Below are positions 6,458 to 13,696 of a stretch of 34,952 bases of DNA, piece by piece. This DNA is from Spirochaetaceae bacterium. Its GTDB lineage: Bacteria; Spirochaetota; Spirochaetia; DSM-27196; SLAA01. The first letter of the stretch is position 1; each line of letters begins with the position of its first letter. The notes under the pieces are model-generated. The model saw nothing but the letters and a program-made list of their open reading frames with translations. It had not been told where the DNA came from and ran no database searches. Location: positions 1-34,952 of the forward strand of contig REEM01000152.1 in assembly GCA_007695055.1 (NCBI GenBank), read 5' to 3'. The translations under genes were made by a program, and so were the position numbers.

Positions 6458-7993
6458 TTAGCTTTCGGAGCGCAGGAACTCGTCGACCTCGTCAAAGAAC
6501 TGGGTCTGGATCTCCTCGCTGGGCGCCGGGGTGAGCAAGCTCACCACGATATAGACAATGGTGTTCACCAAGAGTGTTGGTACAATTGGGTGCAGATCCA
6601 GCAGAAGGACGCGGCTACCACCCGGGGTGATGAGAAGGCCGAGTACCAAGTAGATCACGCCAACCAATGTGGCGGCAATTGCGCCCTGTCGCGTGCCTCG
6701 TTTCCAGAGTAAGCCACCAACCAATGCTGGCGACCACTGTGCAAAACCGGGTATTGAGACGTCGGTCAGGTACAGGGCCATGGCTCCGGTATCAATGACC
6801 GAGATGCTGAGACTGAGAATAACAATTCCGATAACACTCCAGCGGGCCCAGCGTGTGACCTCTCTGTCGTCTGCATCTGGCTTAAATACGCCTTGAATTA
6901 CGTCGCGGGCAACAATAACGCTTGAGGTCATGAGCTGTACTGCTGCGGTAGAAACGGCGGCAGCAATAACCCCCATGAGTACAAACACACCAAACCATCC
7001 GGGTAACTCCTGGACAATGATAGTTTGGACTACTCGGTCTGCCTCTATCTCTACGCTTGTTCCCAGTTCCGCTGCCCGTGCGGTGAGGGCTTCAAGCGGC
7101 ATAATAGCGGGAGCCACCAATGATCCCCAGATAAAGGGAATAATGTAGAAGAAGAGACCACCAAAGACAAAAATCAACAAGGGAAACCACTTGAAGAGGT
7201 TCTTGTCTCGTGCGGTCATGGCACCAATAACAACGTGGGGCCAGCTAAACGCCAGCAAACCAACAATGAAGGTGCCTCCCATCAGAACCGGCGTAAAGGT
7301 ACCTTTTGGGCCGGGAGCTGAGAGCAACTCAGGCTGTGTCTCCAGGATTGCTGCTGCGGCACCAGGGAGGCCGCCAGGAAGAGCAACATTCACTATCCAC
7401 AACATCGAACCCATAAGCGCAGTTACGTACACAATGCCGAGGAAGATATTAACCCATGCCACAATGCGCATGCCGCCGAGCAGTACGAGAAAAATGAGCA
7501 GCACTGCGGTATAAATTGCGCCCCAGATTGCTGGAAGTCCGGTGAGGGCCTGGAACCCGGCACCTACGCCCAGTGGCTGTATGCCGACATAGGGAACAAT
7601 GAAGGCCAAAATGCTGATTGCCAGTACGAGTCGGAGGCTTTTTGACTCATAACGTTCGCCGAGCGCCTCTACCGGTGAAAGAAAACGGTTCATTTTGGTG
7701 AGCGCCCAGATTCTGGGGCCAAGAAACATGTAAAGACCGGCAAATCCGGCTACCGAACCCCAGATAAAGAATACGTATCCAGGCCCTTCCAGATACAGGA
7801 GTCCTGGGAATCCATAGAAAGTCCAACTGGAGGAAATAGCAAACAACACAAAAAAGAACATGACCACAACGCCGATGGTTCGCCCACCTAACATGTAGTC
7901 TTCGGCAGTCTTGGCCGAAATCTTGTAACCATAGGCGGCCATGCCGATTATGATTAATCCAAAGATTGTGAGTACAGCGATATCAAAAACCAT
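6458..7993 (-). CDS. sodium:solute symporter (SSS family), probably for a carboxylate
   Basis: A 511-residue inner-membrane transporter with about 13 hydrophobic segments. It shows the SSS-family start (YMLGGRTIG, then FFFVLFAISSSWTFYGFPG), a LNQ-like second region, and a conserved LLGGMRIVAWVN segment. These proteins move substrate with Na+. Its position between a small two-TM partner and a split acyl-CoA synthetase suggests a monocarboxylate or fatty acid as substrate, by analogy with ActP- and PanF-type neighbours; the substrate cannot be read from sequence. ATG at 7993 follows GAGGAG. The hydrophilic C-terminal tail (EEIQTQFFDEVDEFLRSES) is acidic. Confidence 0.9.
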   Translation of the reverse strand: MVFDIAVLTIFGLIIIGMAAYGYKISAKTAEDYMLGGRTIGVVVMFFFVLFAISSSWTFYGFPGLLYLEGPGYVFFIWGSVAGFAGLYMFLGPRIWALTKMNRFLSPVEALGERYESKSLRLVLAISILAFIVPYVGIQPLGVGAGFQALTGLPAIWGAIYTAVLLIFLVLLGGMRIVAWVNIFLGIVYVTALMGSMLWIVNVALPGGLPGAAAAILETQPELLSAPGPKGTFTPVLMGGTFIVGLLAFSWPHVVIGAMTARDKNLFKWFPLLIFVFGGLFFYIIPFIWGSLVAPAIMPLEALTARAAELGTSVEIEADRVVQTIIVQELPGWFGVFVLMGVIAAAVSTAAVQLMTSSVIVARDVIQGVFKPDADDREVTRWARWSVIGIVILSLSISVIDTGAMALYLTDVSIPGFAQWSPALVGGLLWKRGTRQGAIAATLVGVIYLVLGLLITPGGSRVLLLDLHPIVPTLLVNTIVYIVVSLLTPAPSEEIQTQFFDEVDEFLRSES

Positions 7994-8026
7994 AGTTTGA
8001 GCTCCTCGTAGTAGCGTTGCGCTGCA

Positions 8027-8260
8027 TCAGCGATACGGCCAGAATTTGAAAAAGTACACGAGGTACCCAACCAACCAAAGCAAAACGAAAATCACTCCGG
8101 CCACAAGGGGTGCCGTCATCCAGCCGAACAAGAGAAAGGGCTCTCCACCCTCGGGGACGCTCATGGCGCCACGAACAATAGCCACCACCATACCGACGAT
8201 AGTCGCCGCCAAGTAGGTGAGATACACCTTTCCAGCGGTGTGTTCCATAACTTCACGCAT
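8027..8260 (-). CDS. small two-TM membrane protein paired with the symporter
   Basis: A 77-residue protein with two hydrophobic helices (about 13-30 and 45-70) ending in a basic, aromatic tail (YFFKFWPYR). An ORF extends further upstream to 8398, but AAGGAG at seven bases before the ATG at 8260 and a promoter ending near 8307 fix this shorter start. Small two-TM proteins of this type are common directly upstream of SSS-family symporters and probably help assembly or function. I do not recognise the exact family. The gap to the symporter gene is 33 bases. Confidence 0.75.
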   Translation of the reverse strand: MREVMEHTAGKVYLTYLAATIVGMVVAIVRGAMSVPEGGEPFLLFGWMTAPLVAGVIFVLLWLVGYLVYFFKFWPYR

Positions 8261-8313
8261 ACCTATGCTCCTTCCTTGTGCACTACCTGTGCTCAACATA
8301 CTCGTACGATAGC

Positions 8314-8343
8314 ATTTAAGCACCCTTCCTGAACCAAGGTCAA
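8314..8343 (-). promoter_or_regulatory. probable promoter of the symporter/acyl-CoA synthetase operon
   Basis: TTGACC (8343-8338) and TTAAAT (8319-8314) are 18 bases apart on the minus strand, giving a leader of about 47 bases before the ATG at 8260. Confidence 0.5.
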
Positions 8344-8418
8344 GAAAATTGTCGGCCCCGGGCCGAGTGCTAGGTTGCTCCCGCGTAGATTTCGTCATGA
8401 TATGCTACACGGTGTTCC

Positions 8419-8446
8419 CTGACTTTTGCCAGAATGCTAGTATATT
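8419..8446 (+). promoter_or_regulatory. probable promoter of the nicotinamidase gene
   Basis: CTGACT (8419-8424), a 16-base spacer, then TATATT (8441-8446). Start of transcription would be near 8453, with a 30-base leader carrying GGAGGT. Confidence 0.5.
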
Positions 8447-8482
8447 AAACGCTGGACGAGTTTCAAAACATGGAGGTGCACC

Positions 8483-9142
8483 ATGACGGGCATGAAGAAT
8501 TCGCGGGCGACGAAGCATGAAGCCTTGTTAATTATTGATCTTCAGAACGATTTCTGCCCGGGAGGGAGTTTAGCTGTCTCTGAGGGCGATATGATTCTTC
8601 CGTTGATAAATGAGATTGCGTCCCGCTTTGATATCGTGGTTGCCACCAAGGATTGGCATCCAGAGGGACACGTTTCTTTTGCTTCCAGGCATGGAAAAGC
8701 CCCGTTTGACAATGTTGATCTCGGGCACGGTACTCAGGTGCTATGGCCAGATCACTGCATTCAGGGCGAGACTGGGGCTAGTTTGCACCCGGAGTTAGAT
8801 CAGCGCCCTTTGACAATGGTTCTTCACAAGGGGGTGAATCGCGAGCTGGATTCGTACTCTGCGTTCCTGGAAAATGATCATACCACCCCGACCGGGCTTG
8901 AAGGGTATCTTCACACGCACGGAATCTCGCGGGTCTTCATCTGCGGTCTTGCCACCGACGTGTGTGTGAAGTTTTCGGCCATGGACGCGGTGCATTGTGG
9001 GTTTGAGACCTATGTGATTGAGGACGCCTGCCGAGGTGTCAACGTACCTGAGGGTTCGGTAGACTCCGCACTGCACGACATGACCGAGGCCGGAGTGCGA
9101 TGTATTGGATCTAGTGAGCTCCGGCATGTGCTGGGCCCTTAG
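8483..9142 (+). CDS. pncA: nicotinamidase
   Basis: Hydrolyses nicotinamide to nicotinate and ammonia, feeding NAD salvage; the next step, nicotinate phosphoribosyltransferase, is encoded convergently 35 bases away. The 219-residue protein has the isochorismatase-family fold signature IIDLQNDFCPGG. The catalytic triad is D19, K116 and C161 (ATDVCVKF); metal ligands are D57, H59 and H63 (KDWHPEGH) with H91 (WPDHC). Length is normal for bacterial PncA. GGAGGT stands five bases before the ATG. Confidence 0.95.
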   Translation: MTGMKNSRATKHEALLIIDLQNDFCPGGSLAVSEGDMILPLINEIASRFDIVVATKDWHPEGHVSFASRHGKAPFDNVDLGHGTQVLWPDHCIQGETGASLHPELDQRPLTMVLHKGVNRELDSYSAFLENDHTTPTGLEGYLHTHGISRVFICGLATDVCVKFSAMDAVHCGFETYVIEDACRGVNVPEGSVDSALHDMTEAGVRCIGSSELRHVLGP

Positions 9143-9177
9143 CCCAGGCAGTGGGTCATCTGGCGGAGAATGGGCGT

Positions 9178-10620
9178 TTACTCATCAATTGGACGTGAGT
9201 CGAGAAACCTCGTGACGATTTTCAACTTGGTCTGCTTCATTATCTCGGTGATGGAGACCCGATAAATATGAGGATTGATCAGGCGCTTGAAGGAGTCGTC
9301 GAACTCTTCGAGGCCGGACAGCGCGCGTGCTCGCAGCTCGCTGAGCTGCTCGGGAGCGCCAATGCGTTTGCCGTCCTTCATGTGCGGTTTTAGGAGCGGT
9401 ACCGCCCTAATCCATTCATGAAGCCGAAAACAACGGTAGTCGGTGTCGGGGTGGAAGAACGAAACTGGCTCACCCGGCGACCAGCTCTCGTCGTCAAAGG
9501 AAACGAGGTCGGCAATGGGCGTGTTATCGCGTGCATAAAAGCGATGCACCTGTTTAATTCCGGGATTAGTGGTTTTGCTTGGGTTGTCTGAAACCTTCAT
9601 TGTTGGCTCAAAGCCGGTGGCCGTTGCCTTTGCCGCTAGCTTGTACACTCCAGTTAGCGACGAGTCTGAGCCTCCAGTTACTAAACTTGTTCCCACACCC
9701 CAGAGGTCGACTGGCGCCCCATGAGCGACCAACTGCGCGATGATTGTTTCATCAAGCTCGTTAGAAACCGCAATCACCGCATCTTCAAGGCCCGCCTCGT
9801 CGAGGCGTTCGCGAACCCGTCTACTCAGGTACTGAATATCACCGCTGTCGAGGCGTACTCCGAATGAGCGCCCCTTTTTCTTGAGTTCCAGTCCAACCTC
9901 AATTGCGTTATTGATCCCGCTTCGCAAGGTGTCATAGGTGTCAATGAGCAATATTGATTTCTCAGGATACAGCTCAGCGTAGCGTTCAAATGCATCTCGT
10001 TCTGAATCAAAGGCCATGACCCAGGAGTGCGCCATGGTGCCACTTGTAGGTATGCCAAACTCCTTCCCCGCAAGTGTGTTCGAGGTCGCTCCGGCCCCGC
10101 CTATATGGGCTGCGCGGCTGGCCGACATTGCCCCGTCCGGGCCTTGCGCACGTCGTAACCCAAACTCCATTATCTTTCCCCGGCCGGAGGCAAGATATAC
10201 GCGTGCTGTCTTGGTTGCTATGAGCGTCTGGAAGTTGATCTGATTGAGCAGTCTGCTTTCAATAAGCTGGGCCTCAATGAGCGAACTGTGAACGCGGAGA
10301 AGTGGCTCCCCCGGAAATACGGTTGTACCTTCTTGCATTGCGTAGAGATCGCCAGTGAACTGAAAGGTGCTTAAGTAGTCTAAGAACTTTGTATGAAAGA
10401 GACCGGTGCTTTCAAGATAGGCAATATCCTCAGATGAGAACGAGAGCTGTTCAAGGTCGTCAATGAGATCATTGAGTCCGGCAAAAATGCTATAGCCCCC
10501 CCCGAAGGGTTGGCGGCGGAAAAACATATCAAATACGACCTGCGGATTCCGGTTGTGGAGCAGATAGCCTTGCGCCATGGTGAGTTCATAAAGATCCGTA
10601 AGTAGCCCCGATCTTTTCAT
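9178..10620 (-). CDS. pncB: nicotinate phosphoribosyltransferase
   Basis: Cytosolic enzyme joining nicotinate and PRPP to give nicotinate mononucleotide, the committed step of Preiss-Handler NAD synthesis. The 480 residues begin with SGLLTDLYELTMAQGYL, the family hallmark, and include the phosphorylatable H198 in GTMAHSWVMAF, LIDTYDTLRSG, VRLDSGDI and the phosphate-binding segment LWGVGTSLVTGG. This is the longer Gram-positive/eukaryotic-like form. Its ATG overlaps the pepP stop (ATGA, 10617-10620), with AAGGAG eight bases before, so it is translationally coupled to pepP. It faces pncA. Confidence 0.95.
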   Translation of the reverse strand: MKRSGLLTDLYELTMAQGYLLHNRNPQVVFDMFFRRQPFGGGYSIFAGLNDLIDDLEQLSFSSEDIAYLESTGLFHTKFLDYLSTFQFTGDLYAMQEGTTVFPGEPLLRVHSSLIEAQLIESRLLNQINFQTLIATKTARVYLASGRGKIMEFGLRRAQGPDGAMSASRAAHIGGAGATSNTLAGKEFGIPTSGTMAHSWVMAFDSERDAFERYAELYPEKSILLIDTYDTLRSGINNAIEVGLELKKKGRSFGVRLDSGDIQYLSRRVRERLDEAGLEDAVIAVSNELDETIIAQLVAHGAPVDLWGVGTSLVTGGSDSSLTGVYKLAAKATATGFEPTMKVSDNPSKTTNPGIKQVHRFYARDNTPIADLVSFDDESWSPGEPVSFFHPDTDYRCFRLHEWIRAVPLLKPHMKDGKRIGAPEQLSELRARALSGLEEFDDSFKRLINPHIYRVSITEIMKQTKLKIVTRFLDSRPIDE

Positions 10621-12419
10621 GCCGTACTCCTTGGTGTCGTTCTCAGAGCTTTGGTTTTTGCGTACAGATATTCCAGTTCCGAGTTTTCTAGGTGTGGGGC
10701 AAGGCGTTCCCGCACTCGCTGATGATACTCATCAATCCAGGTGATCTCAGCTTCATCGAGCAGCGATGTATCAATGAGTTGCTGGTCGAGTGGGCATAAT
10801 GAAAGCGTTTCAAACGATAGGAACTCGCCAAACTCAGTACGCCTGTCCTTTTGAACTGCAACAATGTTCTCGGTACGGATTCCGTAGTGACCAGCGCGAT
10901 AGAGTCCAGGCTCGTTTGAAACGAGCATGCCGGGTTCAAGCGGAACCGAGTTGAGCGTGGGGCTAATGCGGTGAGGCCCTTCATGTACGTTCAGAAAGAA
11001 TCCTATACCGTGGCCGGTACCGTGGCCATAGTTGCGCCCCTCTTTCCAAAGTGACAGCCGTGCGACTGCATCAATATGAGTCCCGGTGACTCCAGCCGGG
11101 AAGGACAGGCGCGCGAGCGCGATATGCCCCTTGAGCACGAGGGTGAAATCACGCCGTGCTTCCTCGGTTGGGGGGCCAAGGCTTATGGTTCGGGTGATAT
11201 CGGTAGTGCCGTCAAGATAATGACCGCCGGAGTCTATCAGATACAGGCCTTCAGCCTTCAGGGTCAACGCACTCTCGGCTGTTACCGAGTAATGTACCAC
11301 CGCACCGTGCTCAAGGTAGCCGGAGATGGTTGCAAAGCTCTCTTCGACAAAACGCGGGTCGGTGGCTCGGAGTTCACGCAGGAGAGTTGCGGCGCTCAAT
11401 TCGGTGAGCTCCTCGCGTGGTGCTGCCTCTTCGGCGGCACGCAGAAAGCGCAGCAGTGCAACACCGTCACGCGCCATGCAGTTCCGCAGCAGTTCTATCT
11501 CATGTTCAGTCTTAATTGCCTTCATGCCTGCAACCCCGTTGAGGTGTTCGACCAAACGGGCGCCGTGCGGGAGGGCGTCGGCCATCATACAGGAAAACGA
11601 TGAGGGATCCGCTACAACAATGCCGGACTCAGGGCGTTCAGCAATAAACTCGCGCGCCTCGCCATACGGAGCTATAGTTATTGAGTCGAGTTCAAGTTCC
11701 TTCTTGAGCTGCTCGTTGAGTTTTTCCTCGTTGACAAACCATGTTGCGCCGGTGGGATGTACCACCAGATATGACACAATCAATGGATTGTAAGGAATGT
11801 CCTGGCCCCGAACATTCAGCAGCCAGGCAATTTCGTCCAGCGCCGTTACGAAGTACTCCATGTCTGGGGCTACCGGTGAGGCCGCTCGCAGGCGGTTCAG
11901 TTTCTCTTTGCGAGTTGCCCCGACAAACTCTGCCTGCATTGCGTAGGCGGGTGCCTTTGGTAGTGGCGGACGCGCCTCCCACAAGGGGCCAAGGAGATCA
12001 TCACCCGGTCTGAGTCGAATGCCAACCTCATTGAGACGGCCGGTCAGAGAACGTCGTTGGGACAGCGATAGACACGCGGCGTCACAACCAACTGCCGCCC
12101 CGGGTTTGAGTTTGGCACAGAGATACTCAGGATAGCTGAGTACGCCCGGTTCATCTTGGCGGTGGAGGGTGATTGGGCTGTCGGCAAGCACCTGCTCGGC
12201 CTCAAGGTAGTAGCGAGAGTCGGTCCAGAGTCCCGCCTCGTGGCTTGTAACCACAACGGTACCGGCTGAGCCTTTGAAGCCGGAAATCCAGGCACGATGC
12301 TGCCAATGTGCGGCTAAGTACTCACTCTGGTGCGGGTCGGTGCCAAACACAATGTACGCATCAAGCCCCGTCTGCTGCATTGCGGTTCGCAGGGCCGAAA
12401 TTTTTTCCTGAGTTTGCAT
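10617..12419 (-). CDS. pepP: Xaa-Pro aminopeptidase (aminopeptidase P), three-domain form
   Basis: Removes N-terminal residues that precede proline. The 600-residue length and three-domain layout match the cytosolic eukaryote-like group rather than short E. coli PepP: two creatinase-like N-terminal domains (1-310, with GTDPHQSEYLAAHW and DSRYYLEAEQ) and a pita-bread catalytic domain. The five metal ligands are D396 and D407 (IDSGGHYLDGTTDITRT), H470 (GTGHGIG), E503 (SNEPGLY) and E517 (RTENIV), with the expected spacing. No Shine-Dalgarno precedes the ATG; a -10-like TACACT ends ten bases before it, so the mRNA may be leaderless. First gene of an operon with pncB. Confidence 0.93.
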   Translation of the reverse strand: MQTQEKISALRTAMQQTGLDAYIVFGTDPHQSEYLAAHWQHRAWISGFKGSAGTVVVTSHEAGLWTDSRYYLEAEQVLADSPITLHRQDEPGVLSYPEYLCAKLKPGAAVGCDAACLSLSQRRSLTGRLNEVGIRLRPGDDLLGPLWEARPPLPKAPAYAMQAEFVGATRKEKLNRLRAASPVAPDMEYFVTALDEIAWLLNVRGQDIPYNPLIVSYLVVHPTGATWFVNEEKLNEQLKKELELDSITIAPYGEAREFIAERPESGIVVADPSSFSCMMADALPHGARLVEHLNGVAGMKAIKTEHEIELLRNCMARDGVALLRFLRAAEEAAPREELTELSAATLLRELRATDPRFVEESFATISGYLEHGAVVHYSVTAESALTLKAEGLYLIDSGGHYLDGTTDITRTISLGPPTEEARRDFTLVLKGHIALARLSFPAGVTGTHIDAVARLSLWKEGRNYGHGTGHGIGFFLNVHEGPHRISPTLNSVPLEPGMLVSNEPGLYRAGHYGIRTENIVAVQKDRRTEFGEFLSFETLSLCPLDQQLIDTSLLDEAEITWIDEYHQRVRERLAPHLENSELEYLYAKTKALRTTPRSTA

Positions 12420-12429
12420 AACGCCGAGT

Positions 12430-12435
12430 AGTGTA
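12430..12435 (-). promoter_or_regulatory. -10-like element for a possibly leaderless pepP mRNA
   Basis: TACACT on the minus strand ends ten bases before the pepP ATG. No convincing -35 is visible and no ribosome binding site lies between. Weak on its own, but the layout recurs at lgt, mntA, natA and phd. Confidence 0.35.
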
Positions 12436-12466
12436 GCAGCTTTCTGGCGAGGCGTCTGCAGTAATT

Positions 12467-12572
12467 AGATGCGTCAAATTAACCCACTCGAACACACCTG
12501 GTCTGCTCATAAGCGGGTATGGATGGCTCATTTTGGCCATCCTCAGCCATTCTATTCACAAGATGTGTCAAA
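12467..12572 (+). promoter_or_regulatory. candidate upstream activator sites for the Hsp20 promoter
   Basis: In the 328-base gap before hsp20, AGATGCGTCAAA (12467-12478) is repeated as AGATGTGTCAAA (12561-12572). The copies are 94 bases apart, close to nine helical turns, and lie about 220 and 130 bases upstream of the inferred start. Between them is a perfect inverted repeat, GGATGGC (12521-12527) and GCCATCC (12536-12542). Sigma-54 promoters need a distant activator, so these are reasonable sites; this is inference. The rest of the gap shows no gene. Confidence 0.4.
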
Positions 12573-12666
12573 AAGAACCACCCGATCCTTGGTAGATGGT
12601 GTGCTGATTTGTATAACGGCTGGTGTAACTGTATTGCCTGTAGTGATTTACACGAATGATGGAGAC

Positions 12667-12683
12667 TTGGCATGAGGATTGCA
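12667..12683 (+). promoter_or_regulatory. sigma-54-type promoter upstream of the Hsp20/DnaK cluster
   Basis: TTGGCATGAGGATTGCA matches the sigma-54 consensus TTGGCACG-N4-TTGCA at all defined bases except one (C to T). The invariant GG (12669-12670) and GC (12681-12682) are twelve bases apart as required. Transcription would start near 12694, leaving a leader of about 54 bases before the ATG at 12748. I found no CIRCE element and no good sigma-70 promoter here. Confidence 0.75.
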
Positions 12684-12747
12684 TTATTAGTGGTGTGAAG
12701 AAAAAAGAATACATCAGAGACAAAGATAGTACGAGGAGGATACAGAT

Positions 12748-13125
12748 ATGACGGCATTGGCAATACGTAACATGGAAAGGGCTACCGAGGCGTTGGAGCG
12801 AGCTATGGGGTGGGGAGCACAGACTCATACCGGGCGCAGCTCACAGATCGTACGGGGGCCCGCTATGGACATTGTAGAGAAGGGCGATGTGTACGAAGTT
12901 CGGCTGGATCTGCCCGGTGTTGCTCGCGAGGACATCAACATTGAGTCGAGCTCCGGAGTGCTGACCGTAAGCGGTACCGTCTCGGAGCATGAGTTCCGCC
13001 GCAGCATAGCGCTACCGAGTTGGGCAGCAATTGATAAAATTGAAGCAAGACTTGTAGATGGAGTGCTCGCTGTAACGGTGCCCAAACGTGAGGAAGAAAA
13101 GACCCGCACAATCACCGTACAGTAA
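12748..13125 (+). CDS. small heat-shock protein, Hsp20 family (first copy)
   Basis: ATP-independent chaperone that binds unfolding proteins. The 125-residue protein has a short N-terminal arm, then an alpha-crystallin domain from about residue 37 (PAMDIVEKGDVYEVRLDLPGV, then SSGVLTVSGT, then DGVLAVTVPK). The C-terminal anchoring motif is reduced (TITV rather than IxI). GAGGAGG is placed before the ATG at 12748. It is the first gene after the sigma-54-type promoter and lies 59 bases before a second, divergent Hsp20 gene; pairs of this kind often form mixed oligomers. Confidence 0.93.
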   Translation: MTALAIRNMERATEALERAMGWGAQTHTGRSSQIVRGPAMDIVEKGDVYEVRLDLPGVAREDINIESSSGVLTVSGTVSEHEFRRSIALPSWAAIDKIEARLVDGVLAVTVPKREEEKTRTITVQ

Positions 13126-13184
13126 CGGGGGTAAACAAAGGCTTGGGGTACCAAAGCTCGAACGGAAAGAGGGAGGAATTAGTA

Positions 13185-13553
13185 ATGGAACAGAATACAC
13201 TTGAAAGAAGTCGGAATCTTGCGAATGTACGAACAGTCCGGCCGGTAGGAAATATTGCAGAACAGGATGGAAAGGTAATGCTCAGGCTCGAAATGCCTGG
13301 GGTGACCAAGGATAATGTTGAGCTGAAGATCGAAAATGATCAGCTGATTGTTCGGGGCAAACGACATGCAGAAGAGGCCGATGTCCGTTTTGTACTCCGT
13401 GAGCGTCCTTACGGAGACTACTTCCAGAGCTTCACACTTGAAGATACCGTAGATCGGGACAAGGTTGAGGCCGCTATGGAACAGGGTGTGCTGACGGTAA
13501 CGCTGAACCTGAAAGAGGCTCACAAGCCACGTAGGATTCAGATTAACGGTTAA
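13185..13553 (+). CDS. small heat-shock protein, Hsp20 family (second copy)
   Basis: A 122-residue alpha-crystallin-domain protein. The domain runs from about residue 23 (NIAEQDGKVMLRLEMPGV, NDQLIVRGKR, QGVLTVTLNLKE) and ends with the IxI anchoring motif in RRIQING, which the first copy lacks. A longer frame opens at a TTG at 13143, but GGGAGG just before the ATG at 13185 makes this the start. The two Hsp20 proteins share only domain-level similarity, so this is not a recent duplication. Hsp20 and DnaK work together in disaggregation, which fits the gene order. Confidence 0.93.
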   Translation: MEQNTLERSRNLANVRTVRPVGNIAEQDGKVMLRLEMPGVTKDNVELKIENDQLIVRGKRHAEEADVRFVLRERPYGDYFQSFTLEDTVDRDKVEAAMEQGVLTVTLNLKEAHKPRRIQING

Positions 13554-13570
13554 GGGCCACCGATACAGGC

Positions 13571-13588
13571 CGACCGGGAAACCGGTCG
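13571..13588 (+). repeat. GNRA-tetraloop hairpin after the second hsp20
   Basis: CGACCGG and CCGGTCG enclose a GAAA tetraloop, a very stable RNA fold 18 bases after the stop codon. No T-run follows, so it may protect the hsp20 message or set stability between hsp20 and dnaK rather than end transcription. Confidence 0.55.
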
Positions 13589-13633
13589 CGCATGACCCGC
13601 CGTGGAGGCGATCACATATCACACTCTTTCTTT

Positions 13634-13657
13634 GTGGGGGCCCCGGCCCCCACTTTT
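13634..13657 (+). terminator. intrinsic terminator or attenuator between hsp20 and dnaK
   Basis: GTGGGGGC (13634-13641) pairs with GCCCCCAC (13646-13653) around CCCG, followed by only four T. The short T-run suggests partial read-through, which would place dnaK under the hsp20 promoter at a lower level. I see no convincing separate dnaK promoter in the 39 bases that follow. Confidence 0.6.
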
Positions 13658-13696
13658 GCAAAAAGAACACAATGACAATCTTGGGAGGCATACCAT

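Noticed and set aside
12420-12747. CIRCE (HrcA) or RNA thermometer before hsp20
   Set aside because: No TTAGCACTC/GAGTGCTAA pair and no ROSE-like U-U-G-C-U pairing with the ribosome binding site could be seen.
13143-13184. Extended start (TTG) for the second Hsp20
   Set aside because: GGGAGG directly before the ATG at 13185 and the usual Hsp20 length favour the shorter form.
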